In this document: piece after piece, positions 34,714 through 49,800 of the stretch
Position numbering within the stretch: the stretch's first letter is position 1
How the letters are laid out: each line of letters starts with the position of its first letter
NCBI GenBank assembly: GCA_900175165.2
Contig: FWWN02000668.1
Span: 155,188 to 219,187 of the forward strand
Direction: 5' to 3'
DNA: 64,000 nucleotides
DNA from: Rhizomucor pusillus
Taxonomy: Eukaryota; Mucoromycota; Mucoromycetes; Mucorales; Lichtheimiaceae
Notes under the pieces: model-generated
The model's database searches: none
The model's input: the letters and a program-made list of their open reading frames with translations, nothing else
What the model was told of the DNA's origin: nothing
Translations under genes and position numbers: made by a program

Positions 34714-35412
34714 ATGATGATCGAATCACCCCCGTCCCCGCACTCGCAACGGAAACCATCCGTTACATTCAGTCTACCAGACACGCCCGGAGCGGAGGAA
34801 GAGGAATACGAAGACCAGAAATCATTGCTATCACCCCTCCGATCACCAACAATTGATATCTGTGCACGCGCTGTGCCCAACACTGTCTTGGTTGCCATGC
34901 TGGACAGGCCAGAAGAAATGCGACAGCTCGTTCAACACAACCGTGCATTTTTTGCTGCTCTTCGTTCTCACTTGCACACTGCCTGGCCGCGATTTGAAAA
35001 TACTCTGTACTGCTCGAGAGCGACAATGCCAGACAGGGATTGGCTCGATCGCATCAGTAAAGCGCTGCGAGACGTTCCGCCGCTTCTGCAACAATTTTGC
35101 GATTTGGTAGGCTACACTGATGTGGAGCCAAATCAACAAGACAAACCCTACTATTTTGAGCATGTGGATATTACCCGGATCCGCAACCATCCGGATCGTC
35201 TTAACTCTAAAGCCTATCCTCAGTTCTACGTAAATTGCCGCGAATGCATGAACGCAGACAGTTTTGAAAAGTTTCAGCACACGCTGAAAATACCAAGGCA
35301 CGAAATGCCCGATGATATCTGGGAGATGACCATCTACGACCAGGTGGATAAATGGCCAAACTTGATAGCTCAGCTTAAAGAGATCATAGCTTATGAGACA
35401 GAACAAGAGTAG
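34714..35412 (+). CDS. Uncharacterised 232-residue protein
   Basis: A single-exon frame with Ser/Pro-rich and acidic first 50 residues (VTFSLPDTPGAEEEEYED), then a well-ordered part without low complexity. The latter includes MRQLVQHNRAFFAALRSHL, DRDWLDRISKALRDVPPLLQQFCDL, YYFEHVDITRIRNHP, YPQFYVNCRECM and MPDDIWEMTIYDQVDKWP. The balanced composition with many Trp, Tyr, Asp and Arg residues argues for a real folded domain, probably helical. No signal peptide or membrane span is seen. An alternative start at the second Met is possible. No known family is recognised. It is tandem with and 115 bp upstream of the Spc19 gene. Confidence 0.7.
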   Translation: MMIESPPSPHSQRKPSVTFSLPDTPGAEEEEYEDQKSLLSPLRSPTIDICARAVPNTVLVAMLDRPEEMRQLVQHNRAFFAALRSHLHTAWPRFENTLYCSRATMPDRDWLDRISKALRDVPPLLQQFCDLVGYTDVEPNQQDKPYYFEHVDITRIRNHPDRLNSKAYPQFYVNCRECMNADSFEKFQHTLKIPRHEMPDDIWEMTIYDQVDKWPNLIAQLKEIIAYETEQE

Positions 35413-35526
35413 ACATACAAACACAAAGAAAATGGGAATGGGAACTTTTCCCGCAAATTGGCGCAGGAATTTTTTGAAACTTTCTTTTCCGTCTACTCCT
35501 TCCCGCCCCCTTATTCCATTTTGAAA

Positions 35527-36444
35527 ATGGCTCCTACACGAAAACGTGCGCGGGAATGGCAGAAACCTTACACAGCTGCTGAAAACTTGAAGGGTGCATG
35601 CACCTGTCTAGAATCAACTGTCGGTGCGGTGCGTTTTTTTGTAAATCTGACCTGATTTCCACAACTCGACAACTTAAACATCAAACCAACATTCGCAGCT
35701 CGCCGAATCAGTCCATAGTCTGAAGGACATTACAAAGGACTTTGCACGTCTAGGCAGAGTTACATCTTTTGATAGGGTATAGTCACATGGCCGGTTGCTC
35801 AGCTTTAGCGCGTTTCCACGAGTCCGTTGACGAGAGAATCACGTTGCATGCATAGAAATATGAGATTGTTACCGACGCCGATATCCACCTTGCACAGTCG
35901 GCCATCGCCAGCAAACTTGTACCTGAGATCGATGCCTTGCTAGAGGAAGCTCGAGCGGGTTTGGCACGACTCGCAAAGGAGGAGCAGAATATGGAATTGA
36001 AGGTAAATCAGATCCGTGTCACGTCCTCCTTCGCTGCGAGATAAAGATGCTCAGCTCTGTAAAAAATTACACAGCTCGATTATCAGATGAACAGTATTAA
36101 GAAATTGCAAGCATTGACGGCTTCCACACCTAACCAGCATCGGAAAAGGCCACGACAACAAAGCAGGGTAAACGTGGATGGATTTTACTTCTATTCAATG
36201 CATGCAGCTCAACGCTCGATTGCAACAGAGAGCATCAAATCCATCGCGACGCGATTCTATGGAGGCCAAGCGCGAAGTGTTGCGAAAAGAACTTGAGCAA
36301 CTCAATAAGCAAATTGATCTTGAAGCATCTAAACTCAAATCTGCGCAAGAAGCACGAGAAAAGCTACGGCAACGTGAGCATAATGGTTACTCATCGAGAA
36401 TCGAAGACTTGTGGTATTCATTGCTTTCGTCGTATAGGTCTTGA
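35527..36444 (+). CDS. SPC19: DASH/DAM1 complex subunit Spc19
   Basis: Kinetochore-microtubule coupler of fungi. Exon 1 is 35527 to about 35629 (MAPTRKRAREWQKPY... CTCLESTVGA, donor GTGCGT). The following exons read LAESVHSLKDITKDFARLGR, then KYEIVTDADIHLAQSAIASKL with VPEIDALLEEARAGLARL, then LDYQMNSIKKLQALTAS, then LNARLQQRASNPSRRDS and a coiled coil (EAKREVLRKELEQLNKQID). The order matches the Spc19 core: CVSSLE-like start, the T-x-D-x-x-RL turn, the YE(L/I)V-E/D-x-DI block, then a heptad region. Exon joins keep frame where traced. The last 20 residues after KLRQREHNG may include a further unspotted splice. Assignment rests on this pattern, not on a search. Confidence 0.7.
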
Positions 36445-36806
36445 GAAAAAGAAACAGATACCCAGCCATGCATCGCAATCATCATCATCTCTACCATTAT
36501 CACCCTCGTCGTCATCTACACCATCCTCAGTGCCTCAGGTTAGTTGGTTGCTGCATTGCGATAGTTCTAGAAAGAGTTAACCATAACGGGGTGATAGAAA
36601 ATGCAAGAAGACGATCTTCAATCATTCAAGCATTTGAAAACTTTTTGCAAAATCCTGCTTCCAGCGAACAATATCGGGATCCAGCTCGGACAGCACATGG
36701 AAACATTCATATCAACGCCAACAAATACAGACGCTGCTACAGGATCCAAATGACAAACAGACTTTTTACTTAAAAAATGAAGATACATATACAATTGATG
36801 AATTAA
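36445..36806. other. Convergent 3' flanks of SPC19 and MCM2
   Basis: A 360-bp spacer between convergent genes. A 110-codon frame (36441-36773) has a His/Ser repeat start and no motif, and I take it as chance. Nothing else is seen. Confidence 0.4.
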
Positions 36807-40110
<3,304 letters not shown>

Positions 40111-40217
40111 TGCTCAACAGGGTTGACAAAGTACAGAGGGAGAGCTAAGAACGAAAATTCGCGCCACACGACTGAAAAATTTGAGGGGCTACATTTTGGA
40201 TTTCAGAGTTGGTTAAG

Positions 40218-40934
40218 TCAGTCCTTGGTTGATCTTTTAGGAGAGCGTCGTCGACGCCTATTTCTAGTACATACAGGGCCACTATTACTACTATCACTAC
40301 TTCCTAATGGCCGGATATGCCGGCTGAGAGCATCCTGGCGAGCAAATGACTTGAAGCATACAGGACAGGTAAATGCTTTGACTCCAGTGTGCAGGAGTGT
40401 ATGTCGATTTTGGTCGTGCTGGCGAGCAAAACGTTTCGGGCAGAGAGGGCAAGCAAAGGGTCGTTCGGCAGTGTGTGTTCGTTTGTGGGACTTTAGATTG
40501 TATGGTCGGGTGAACATTTTATTACATCCTTCGACGTCACAGGTGTAGTTGGCAGTTCGAGTCGTTGAACCAGAACGGGGTTTTGTCTGCTTTTTGATCC
40601 GATCATCTTGCAGTTGAAGATTGAGCATATTAGCCGCGTACGGGACTTGCTTCCGTGATCGTTTCTGTGGAATAATGCGAATATCTGAATCTGAAGATGT
40701 TGATAGAGGAGGCGATGGTAAGAAAGACCAGTCATTGCTGTTGTAGACGCAATCTGTTTCAGAAAAGTATGGAGGAGTAACAAGTGGAGAAGATGTCGGG
40801 GAGGGATAGAACATTTGCGTTTGTGGTAGTGGCAGTTGTTGCTGCTGTTGCGGTTGCTGTTGTGTGAAATCAGATATCTCTTTAAGAAGCTCCTCCACGG
40901 ATGCTTCATTCAAAGCTTTGACAAATCCTTCCAT
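40218..40934 (-). CDS. C2H2 zinc-finger transcription factor
   Basis: A 238-residue single-exon protein. The N-terminus is Gln-rich ([14 protein letters not shown]), the middle Pro/Ser-rich. Three C2H2 fingers lie at about residues 129-207: [44 protein letters not shown] and [17 protein letters not shown]. The first two linkers are TAERPF and TGVKAF, close to the TGEKP type. The third finger ends in HIR without the usual second His spacing, so it may be a variant. A basic [11 protein letters not shown] tail may serve as a nuclear signal. The finger pattern resembles Crz1-like and other short fungal regulators; targets are unknown. Only 108 bp lie between its stop and the MCM2 start on the same strand. 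Confidence 0.85.
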   Translation of the reverse strand: MEGFVKALNEASVEELLKEISDFTQQQPQQQQQLPLPQTQMFYPSPTSSPLVTPPYFSETDCVYNSNDWSFLPSPPLSTSSDSDIRIIPQKRSRKQVPYAANMLNLQLQDDRIKKQTKPRSGSTTRTANYTCDVEGCNKMFTRPYNLKSHKRTHTAERPFACPLCPKRFARQHDQNRHTLLHTGVKAFTCPVCFKSFARQDALSRHIRPLGSSDSSNSGPVCTRNRRRRRSPKRSTKD

Positions 40935-42221
40935 TATCGAAAGAATTCTGAAGAAAAGAGGAGTAAAGAGAGAAGATATCCCGAATGGGGATTATATACT
41001 CCCACATGAGCTCTTTATTTTTGCTCCTCTTCGTCGCGCGACCCGATCCGGCCAAAGTCTCTAGTTACACAAGTTGTCATAGCAACCTACCTTGTTTCGT
41101 AGTCAGGATGTACGAGGAATAATGCCCCGCTTTTAGTAGCCCGGGCATTCGGCTTTTGTAGAAATGAACTAATCAAGCCATTACACTCATGCTTTCCGAC
41201 TCGGATAAATCTTGAAGCAGTAATCTGATAGAGGTGGGTATCCAACAATGGGCCTCCTCCTTCCCAATCATTTCCATGTGTGTGACAATGAAATTTTAGC
41301 TAAAAGGGAAAGTGGCGCGAACGAAATGCTTAAATAGTAATTGAACTGTTGTGCTACTTCACCTGACTGCAACAGTCATCCACGATAAGGATGTTTGTAA
41401 CAGCGGCGTCGTCAAACTAGCAAGTGGTGACATCGTTTTTTTCTTTTTTACCTTTCTAGCCCATTGCACAAGAGAATTCGCTTATTAGAATACGGGGTTT
41501 GAGTCTTGATCTGCGCGAGTGTCACCTCAATCCGTCACGGTTACTGCTGCGCGCAGACAAACAGCACCACAGTCTAGACAAGGGATCTTCCACGGGTATT
41601 ATTTCCCCACAATTCGGATACGTGCTAGATTTTCACACTCGTCTTCATACTGCCCCTGTCTCTCCTTGCGTGGTACCTTTTCTTTTTTTCTTTTTTCTTT
41701 ACATGCAAACAAAATCTTTGATAATTCTTCCCATGCTTCCGAAAGTTGCTATTTGGAAAAGCGACGGATACCGTGACAATTTACTAAAATTACGACAAGC
41801 AGCAGCAAGTCTTTCGCATGTCGCGAAACTTTGATCTGCTGCTGGGTTTCGAGGGAGGCTCTGCAATTTTTTTTCTTATTTTCTGGATCGACATTCCCTC
41901 GTTGTAATTTTCTGTCCTTCTGCTCACGTGCAACAGAACTCGGCTGAGATTGACAGCAGCTGTGCTACTACCTCCCTTCTTCTTTGAGTGCAGCTTATGT
42001 TCGCCGCCATATCATCACGAGGGGCGCAGCCACAGATGTGGCTAGAGATCATAGATGGACCAGAAAATTCCATGCTGCCGTTGCATATCAAATAATTAGG
42101 ATCTTATTCACGACTCTCTGTATGTCCGAATAACCGATCAGACAGGGGACAATCAATAGTATGGTATGAAGGGAAGAATATATAAGGTGCCTGTATTGTA
42201 AAGGTAGGGAAAATATCACAT
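40935..42221. other. 1.3-kb spacer
   Basis: Promoter region of the zinc-finger gene and 3' flank of VPS1. T-rich runs lie at 41437-41450 and 41681-41699. The 111-codon frame at 41499-41834 has no motif and overlaps another frame of similar size, so I leave it out. Confidence 0.45.
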
Positions 42222-45046
42222 CTAGACTGAAGCGACAATCTCGTCCGCTTTTTGTAAAGCCTGTGATTCCAAATAATTAATACCACTCATTCTCGCTATT
42301 CCTATTATGATATTCTTTTTTAAGTTACCTCGATCATCTTTTTACATTCTTTTCGACGTTGCTGGGTGAATTCGGATTCTTGCAAAAGGTCGTCCAATAC
42401 ATCCGCCTTGTACAGTTCCGTAAGCAGCTCTCTTTGTAGGCCTTCTTTAGCATGTGAAACGAGATTCAGCATGATGGCCTTGGGCACCATGTCGATCATC
42501 GTCCGTTTAACAATGTTGAAGTAGGATTGTATCAAAAGTTCTGGGAAGAAAACGTCAATATTTACAAGCCTTCCATGATCTCATATCTGCACTTACTGAT
42601 AACTTCAGTCTCCATGTATTCGCGCTCAGAAAGGGCACCAGTGGCTTTAAGGGATGCGGGCGGCTACATTTTTTGTTTACTAATGTAATAAAAGCTGCAG
42701 ATAGGCCATATGATCAACTTACTGCTTCCATAAGACCAGCCGTCTTCTTGGTCTTTTTAGGTCCGGAGAAAAAGCTTCCAAAGAAAGAGCCACTGTTGTC
42801 ACCATCCAATTGAGGGGATGAACCACCAGTCTGCAGTGATGCAAGCTGCTGGTGCGATCGTGTGCTCTTTGCCGAATCTGTAGCACCGTGCCCTTGCTGC
42901 TGGTTTTGCTGCTTACTTGAAAGCTGTTCATTAACCATAGCGATTGCCTGATGTCCGTTCAAGAAATCAGGATGAGCTGTGTTAATATAACAAGCTTCCA
43001 TGCTAGAAGCAAAGTCAGTTACCACAGATTCCCTCTACAGCGGCACTGTATTACTTACGCAACCAGGTCCGTGACAAGCTTTTGAGAGGGAATCATTGCC
43101 TTCTTGAAGAAGGCTAAAACGACTTGGTAGAACTTTTCCTTCAAAGCCGGGAATCGTTTAAAGAACTGAAACGACTGGTTAATAACCATATTTTATAAAA
43201 TATAAGCTGTAACAGATGCTTACCTGTTTGTTCAGCAGCTGACCAAGAATGCGCACAAGCTCGTCGTATACCATGTTGATACATTTGATGCTAGGTTCTT
43301 CTAATCGTTTGATTTGTTGCTTAATAATTACTTCGAATGCAGTTGTTGCCACAAAAAGGGCTGGAGATGAACCCTGAAATGCATATTAGCAATGACATTT
43401 ATGCATATGTTCCAAAATTTGCTTACAGAAGAGTTGTATAAGATCGTTCGGATGTCGACGTCTTTGATTTGATCCAAGGGATCGATGGATTTGACGCCAT
43501 TTGCGTACAATTCGTGGAAAACGAAGCTGATACGTGCACCACCAGAAAGCTCGAAGCTGGATAGGTCGTTCGAGTTACCATCGATGATAGTGCGGAATTC
43601 GGTGCAAAACTCAGTGATGATGTTGAGGACCAGATTAGCTTGATGCGAAGAGCTATCGCCCAACGGATCTCCTAACTGAGCGAGCTCCATTTGGTATTTG
43701 GTGAGGGCGGATTGGATCTTGCCCTTGATTTCGGGCAGAGTGTTTCGAATGTGGTGCATCAAGATCTAGCATTTCTATGTTAGGATTCACAGTAAAGGCA
43801 TTTGTTTCAATGAATGATTTACCATATTAAGTTTTCGTGCCAAGAAGGGGGTACCGCAGTACTGAGCTTTGCTTCGGTACGAAGGATGGTTTTCGAAAAA
43901 TTCTTTCTCGGCACTCAATGCTTTGGATATCGATTTCTTTGATTCGATATCCCTCTGACCGCGATTAACTACAGGCACGTAGCCTATGATACAGGATTTG
44001 GTAACTGAGCATGCGTTCGATAAGTCTCATCACTCACCTAAACGTAGTGGAATGACCCTTCCTGCCAGAATATCAATGACATCCGTGCCCTGATCCATAA
44101 GATCGATCTTGGTCAAGACACCGATCGTGCGCAGACCCTCTGGATCGACTTCACGTGCCAGCTTCAAGCCATCCGAGTTGGCAAGATCGCTGTTTGCGGC
44201 AGTGACAGCCAGGATAATTGCGTTGGGTTTCGTGATATACTTGAGGATCATTTCTCGAATCTGCTTTTCAATGTCTTTTGGTTGGTCACCAACAGGGACC
44301 TAGGAGACAAGTTAGTATCATGTATAAATTAACCAATTAATTAGTCCTCTTGCCTTTGTCAGACCGGGAAGATCGATCAATGTCAAGGTCAAGACATTAG
44401 GTGAGAAGATCCGGAGGTTGATCGGCTGAGGCGAAATACCTAGCAAATAGACCCAATGTGAGCTTCAGGCTATACTTTGTATTTGTCCGTCCGTGCACTG
44501 CTTACCCAGATTTTTGCCCGTCTTCAACTCTGTATCTTTGATAATCTCCTCTCGGATCTTGTCAAAGTTGTAGAACTTTTGACCAGGAAGGTGGAGGAAT
44601 TCGCCCCATTCATCAGGATTTTCGTCCGAGTCACTGTTAGTAGTACCGTTCGTTTGCGAAGTAGCAGGTCGATTGATAAGTTGGAGAACCTAGCAGGATT
44701 GTCTCGTGTAAATATTTTCGAGAATCTTCGTAAATGGTCACGTATACTCACAAGAGGTCGTCGAGTGACAATGCCAGTACCGCGAGGAAGGAAATCTCGG
44801 CCAACAATGTTCTCCAAAACAGAGCTTTTACCACTCGACTGGGAGCCGATAACAGTAATCTGCGGCAAGTCGACTGGATTGTGCACTCCAACGGTCAAGA
44901 ATGCATCCTGAAGCTTGTTAACTGAATAGCAACAACGGAGCCAGATTACGCGTGAGTCAGGAACTGCGTGTACCTGGAAGCTTTCTCGCAGCACAGTGGT
45001 GCCAAGCAGGCAGGTGCATACCTGTTTTGATGAGATGTGCGTCCAT
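42222..45046 (-). CDS. VPS1: Dynamin-like GTPase Vps1
   Basis: Membrane-remodelling GTPase for Golgi-to-endosome/vacuole sorting, endocytosis and peroxisome fission. Start 45046 (MDAHLIKT), with a first exon ending ACAG|GTATGC joined to [16 protein letters not shown]. Motifs are P-loop GSQSSGKS (residues 34-41), the switch Thr in [24 protein letters not shown], and [11 protein letters not shown]. The middle domain has [22 protein letters not shown], which is Vps1-specific; Dnm1 differs here. The insert is Gln/Ser-rich (about 42990-42750). The GTPase effector domain is [17 protein letters not shown], and a last tiny exon ends [12 protein letters not shown] at 42222. No PH or proline-rich domain, as expected. 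All parts look intact. Confidence 0.95.
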
Positions 45047-45632
45047 TGCAGGTGGTGCACAAAGCTGCCAAGCAGATCGCGATAAAGGAAAAGAAGAAGA
45101 ATATACGAGGACAAGACAGCTGAGCTCAATGCAAGAAGCGGCCTTGGCGGAGCCAATGTTGGCAACCACTGGCACCAACTTTACCCATATCAACTCAGAG
45201 CACACAGCATGTTGACACAGAGTTCCTGTCGAATTACTGGTTGTTTTCGGCTTCGTTCAGTCTATCTATTGATCCACTTTTGCCTCGAATATAATCAAAT
45301 ATGTTATCTTCAGAACCATAACAAACATGAATTGACAACAGTTGTTGCAACAATACTTGTACAACGGCGTACTGAAGAAAGTTCATCGGAGGTGACAGGT
45401 GCAACATGCCAGGGGTGTGGAATATCTAATACTTTCCAGGCACATTTAGGCGTCATAATTGTCAACATCGAGGCTAGCGATCAAGTGGTCTAAGCAATCC
45501 AAACAGGTAAAAGAGAGCATACATGATCATCTTTAGCTCCTGAGAGTATACAATATAAGCGCGAAAACGAAGCAGCTCAAGACGAGGAAAACAATGTGTA
45601 CTGTGTATACAAGATGTGATTACTATACCAAT
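45047..45632. other. Spacer between VPS1 and the GST gene
   Basis: Both neighbours are on the minus strand, so this is the VPS1 promoter plus the GST 3' flank. Frames at 45209-45493 (+) lack support. Nothing else is seen. Confidence 0.4.
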
Positions 45633-46585
45633 TTACTGAGCATCTTCCAATGCTAAGGGTTGCTCTAAAGTGTATCTTTGCATACGCTTCCACCATTCGT
45701 AAAATCCCTTGGCGTCGGCCAGGATACGCTTTTCAAGTTCGCTTTCACCTTTCAGCTTGCGTAAAAGATGAAGGAACGCAGTTAGCACAGCATCCGACTG
45801 ACCCACTAGAGAGCGGGACGATGTTGTTAGCCATCGATATTTTTAGTAGGTTTCGGTATGGCTGAATGCATACCTTTGGTTCCAGTGATGTATGGGTGCT
45901 TTTCGAGAACCTTCTTGACAGGCAACAAACCTTTACCAATATTGTTCCATGCATCCTCCGGATCGCCAGCCAGTTGCTCCAAAGTGCAATGGAAGTATTT
46001 TTCTCGAGTCTCCCGAAAGTACTTCTTTTCGTCAGGAGTCATAGATCGTATGTCTGGAACAGAACAATCCCTGCAAAGTGCATGACAATAGCATCGAAGG
46101 ATCATGTATAAAAGAGTTCGTGGATGCCAACATTGGTTTCGCCGTGGAACAGGCTAGGTTTATCAGGATACTGTCTATCGAGATAGAGCGCTATCTCCCA
46201 CGAATCTTGGACTACCGCACCGGTGTTCGGATCAACAATTACTGGGACGGTAGGTCGCTCATTATTTTTGCTAAAAGTGATACCAGATCAAGCGCACGTT
46301 AGTCTATAAACACTGAATTGTGAAGATCTTCCTGAAACTCAAAACATTACAGGATCTTTGGAAGTTCTGTCTGGATAGTGAAGAACGTCAACCACTCCAC
46401 TTGATATGGAATTTCCTGCAAGAGCAGCAGGGCTTTTAGCAGAAATGATGGAATGAATTAAGAAGGCTTCAATTCGGTTAGTGTTATACCTTGATGTTCA
46501 GAGAAATACGGGCTTTGCAAGTATTAGGTGAGATCAAGTCTTGCTTGTCTCCTAAGGTCATATCATACAGAATTATGGGTTTCAT
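45633..46585 (-). CDS. Glutathione S-transferase-like protein (possible lesion)
   Basis: The thioredoxin-like N-domain is spread over three exons: MKPIILYDMTLGDKQDLISPNTCKARISL, EIPYQVEWLTFFTIQTELPKIL, and KNNERPTVPVIVDPNTGAVVQDSWEIALYLD. The C-domain has MTPDEKKYFRETREKYFHCT, AWNNIGKGLLPVKKVLEKHPYITG and QSDAVLTAFLHLL. This matches the fungal/bacterial LigE-type GST branch. Between the domains, the expected linker (RQYPDKPSLF... to LFQTYDL) is readable but contains an in-frame TGA (46104-46102) and a change of frame near 46045. A GTATCC donor at 46171 with a TTTGCAG acceptor at 46071 would skip this block and restore an open frame, at the cost of about 40 conserved residues. So it is either a spliced short form, a pseudogene, or a sequence error. 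Confidence 0.75.
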
Positions 46586-46887
46586 GGTGATGGATCTGAG
46601 AGGTTATTACTTTCGAAAAGAGCAATATTTATATGCGTTGCATGCGTGCGGATCCGCAGTTGGGAAAAACTTTCTCTTAGCTGCGGCGGCATGTGTAACT
46701 TTTGAACCCCTGGGCGCAGTAGCAGCACAGCGATCCTAGGGACACCATGTGACATGAGCAAAGGTAGCATCACCGGTACAATGGTAACCTTTCTTCTTTG
46801 CATTTTATTAGGCCTTGCACATCAAAACTGTATTGTAAAAGGAAAGGGTATTAGGTTATGAGGATGAGCGCTGTAAATTTGCCCTTG

Positions 46888-49800
46888 CTAGTTCCGCGGT
46901 CGAGAGTTGGAGCGATTTGCTGCTCCATCTTGTTCATCAGGAATATCCGTGATCAAGACCTGATCCTGGCTTTCATTATCATCTATCAACAGCCGTCGAC
47001 CATCATTGTTCCATCCAGTTGACCAAATGAAGCCATCTTCGTCAAATTCAGCTAAAATAGCCATTCCTTCACCGCCAAACATGCTTAGCAAGACTGGTAA
47101 CAGAACTAAGCCATGCAAAGCTCCAAGGACGACGATGCATAAATCTACGTGCATATATTTTTAGCATACAGTCTGATGTGTGCGATCAATTTCCATACTT
47201 ACACATTCTAAAGTAGTAAACCTCAAAGATCTTTGATCTAGTGAAAGCGAGCACGACAATGCCGGCGAATTTCGTCAATGTGATTCCACAAAAGACCTAT
47301 CAAAATTGATAGCTTCATTGAGAAACTTGTTGTAATCCCTAGATGCCGGCACGAAAACTTACCGAACTTCCAACATCTACCATACTCTTTCCAGATCTTT
47401 CTTCGCGGCTGCCACTTGCAACCATAAATGCACGTGCAATGTGGCAACAAAACTCGACACTGATACCAATGCATGTTACGAGATTCACCAAACTGACTGC
47501 GTTGAGACTGACATTCCATACGGTCATGATGCCCATAACGTCTACCAATATCATGATGACGACTCCCATAACAATTATACCGGTTCTCAAGCTTCCTAGG
47601 AGGGTACTTGTAACGATGAAGATCGACAGGATAGCCAGGCCTAGCAGCTCATATGCCATGCTGACGATGTAAGAGTACTGCTCGAAAAAGATGTAAAATA
47701 GCGAGTACGGATAGATATCAAGGTCTAGCGACTCGCCAAGATCTTTCGCGATGCGGTGAGCTGAAGCGTAAGCAGCGATAAAATCTTGTTGAGTGCGTAG
47801 AGGAATGTGGAAGGTACGGAAATGCGACGTTTCGATCGTGACCCTCGTGTCGTTTGCAACAATTGCGTCCCCGTAAGCTGCCTTGCCTCCCAGAGGACAG
47901 CTATCATCCGGAGACATATTGATCCAGAGATCGAAAAACTTGAAAAATTCCTTGCCCTCAGGAAGGTTTTCCATACTAACAGACCAGTCTGGTACGCAGT
48001 CCTCGCAATCGTCGTCCCAATCGAATTCGTCGCAAAGCTCCAGCTCGTTCCGTCTATAGAGACTTTCTAGTGGACCGAATGCACTTGAAAATGATGGTCG
48101 CTTTTTGAGGCGGCAGCATCCAACGCTCGGGTTCAGCCAGTATAGGTAATCATCCAGCCAGTTGCTCGTGGGCTCTCCAATGTAAGACACTTCAGGCCGT
48201 TTTCGCTCCTGCTCCAATACATTGGCTAGGGACATTTCATTGCATGCTGAGAACCGTCCACAAACTTTCTTCTGCGAGTCCCGATCAGTCAGGTTAGCAT
48301 TCCGTATGACAAAGTATACTGGTGGCCCGATGTTGAGATATTTATCGAGATCGTTGAAGTATGAGACGAGATAGGAGTCGGAAGGAAGAGCAATTCTCTG
48401 ATCCAATCCAAGCGGCAACTCTGGTACCATCGCCAACCCGAGCATAAATAAGCCGAGGAAAACCAGACAAATTACGTAGCGCATCTTGCGGTTGAGGAAA
48501 GCTGGAACATAGTATATTCTGCAAAGCGATTCTAAGAAGCCTTCCTTCTCCGAGACTTCCGGAGCCCGAATTCGAACGCAAGGCACACAATCAATGCGTC
48601 CAGACTAATATCATTGCATGTTGGTATATCACTATATGCATTTTATCTAATCCACCTTACCTCTGTACGATGAGCATCAAGAGTCATGAACGACACAAAA
48701 CAAGTGACTTGCAGTATAAAGTCCACAAAAATGGCAATGGACGCAACGGTCGCAAAGCTGCTAACTGCAGGCATCGTAACCAGGGTGCCTAGTCCAAACG
48801 CAATGGTTTCGCTAAGACTACTTAGCAGTATACTGGGACCCATTTTTCCGAGAGTTTTGGCCACGCGTTCCTCTATGGATTCGTCAGGATCGAATTCTTG
48901 GCGCCTAGAATACTCGTGAGAGAGTATAAAAATGTTGTCTACACCGACTGCCAAGACAAGGAATGGTATCACTTCGGCGATAATAAGAGTGATCTTCTTG
49001 CCCGTCATTGAAAACAAGCCGACAGCCGAGGACACAGAGAAGATGACGATCAATATTCCACTGATACCCAAGCCAAACTTGGAGTCAATGACCATACGGC
49101 GAGGATTCAAAGATTGGAATCGTCCGAGGGCAATGGACGCGTAGACGAACATGACCAGATAGCTTATTGCTACGGTCAATGCGTCTGTGTTAGATGACTT
49201 GTTCAGCTCCGTTTCAAGAGAGCTCTACAGTCTCTTTGTAAGTAATTTGCTCCTATCAGCAGATAATCCAGAGAAACTCACCTCTGTAGAGTAGCTAATG
49301 CGTACTCCTTCCCATTCAGGACGCTCGTTTACAGTTGATAATATCTTGTGAAGCAGCGACTTCTCCCACTCTTCTGCCTTGAGAATTTCCGACTCATCCA
49401 GCGAGTTTTTCAGCACAAAGGTGACGACAAATGCTCTTGCAGACAGATAATCATTGTCTTTGTATCCTCCCAAAATCATTTGTGGTTTTAGAGGCTGTTG
49501 GAATTCTGGCAGGCACGTAGCAGGCTCTTCTGTGCAACCGAGGAGATACGATTTCCATGTTTCAGGGTCGAAGTTGTCAATATCGCTCTCCCAATACCCA
49601 GTGACTGATTGTACTATGCAGGCATCGCCATTCGGGTGGAAACATACATCTTGCAGCCGGTATTCATGCGTATCGGTCTTCATGGATCGTATCTCGTCCT
49701 CGAGCTTAAATAAGCTTTGCAGTCGTTCCATTGATGCAATCGGTTCTGACTGCTCGCTGACGAGGAAGAGCTGCGTTGTACGATAAAACGGCGAGAAATT

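Noticed and set aside
41499..41834. 111-codon plus-strand frame
   Set aside because: Overlaps a second frame of similar size; includes a T-run encoded Phe tract and no motif.
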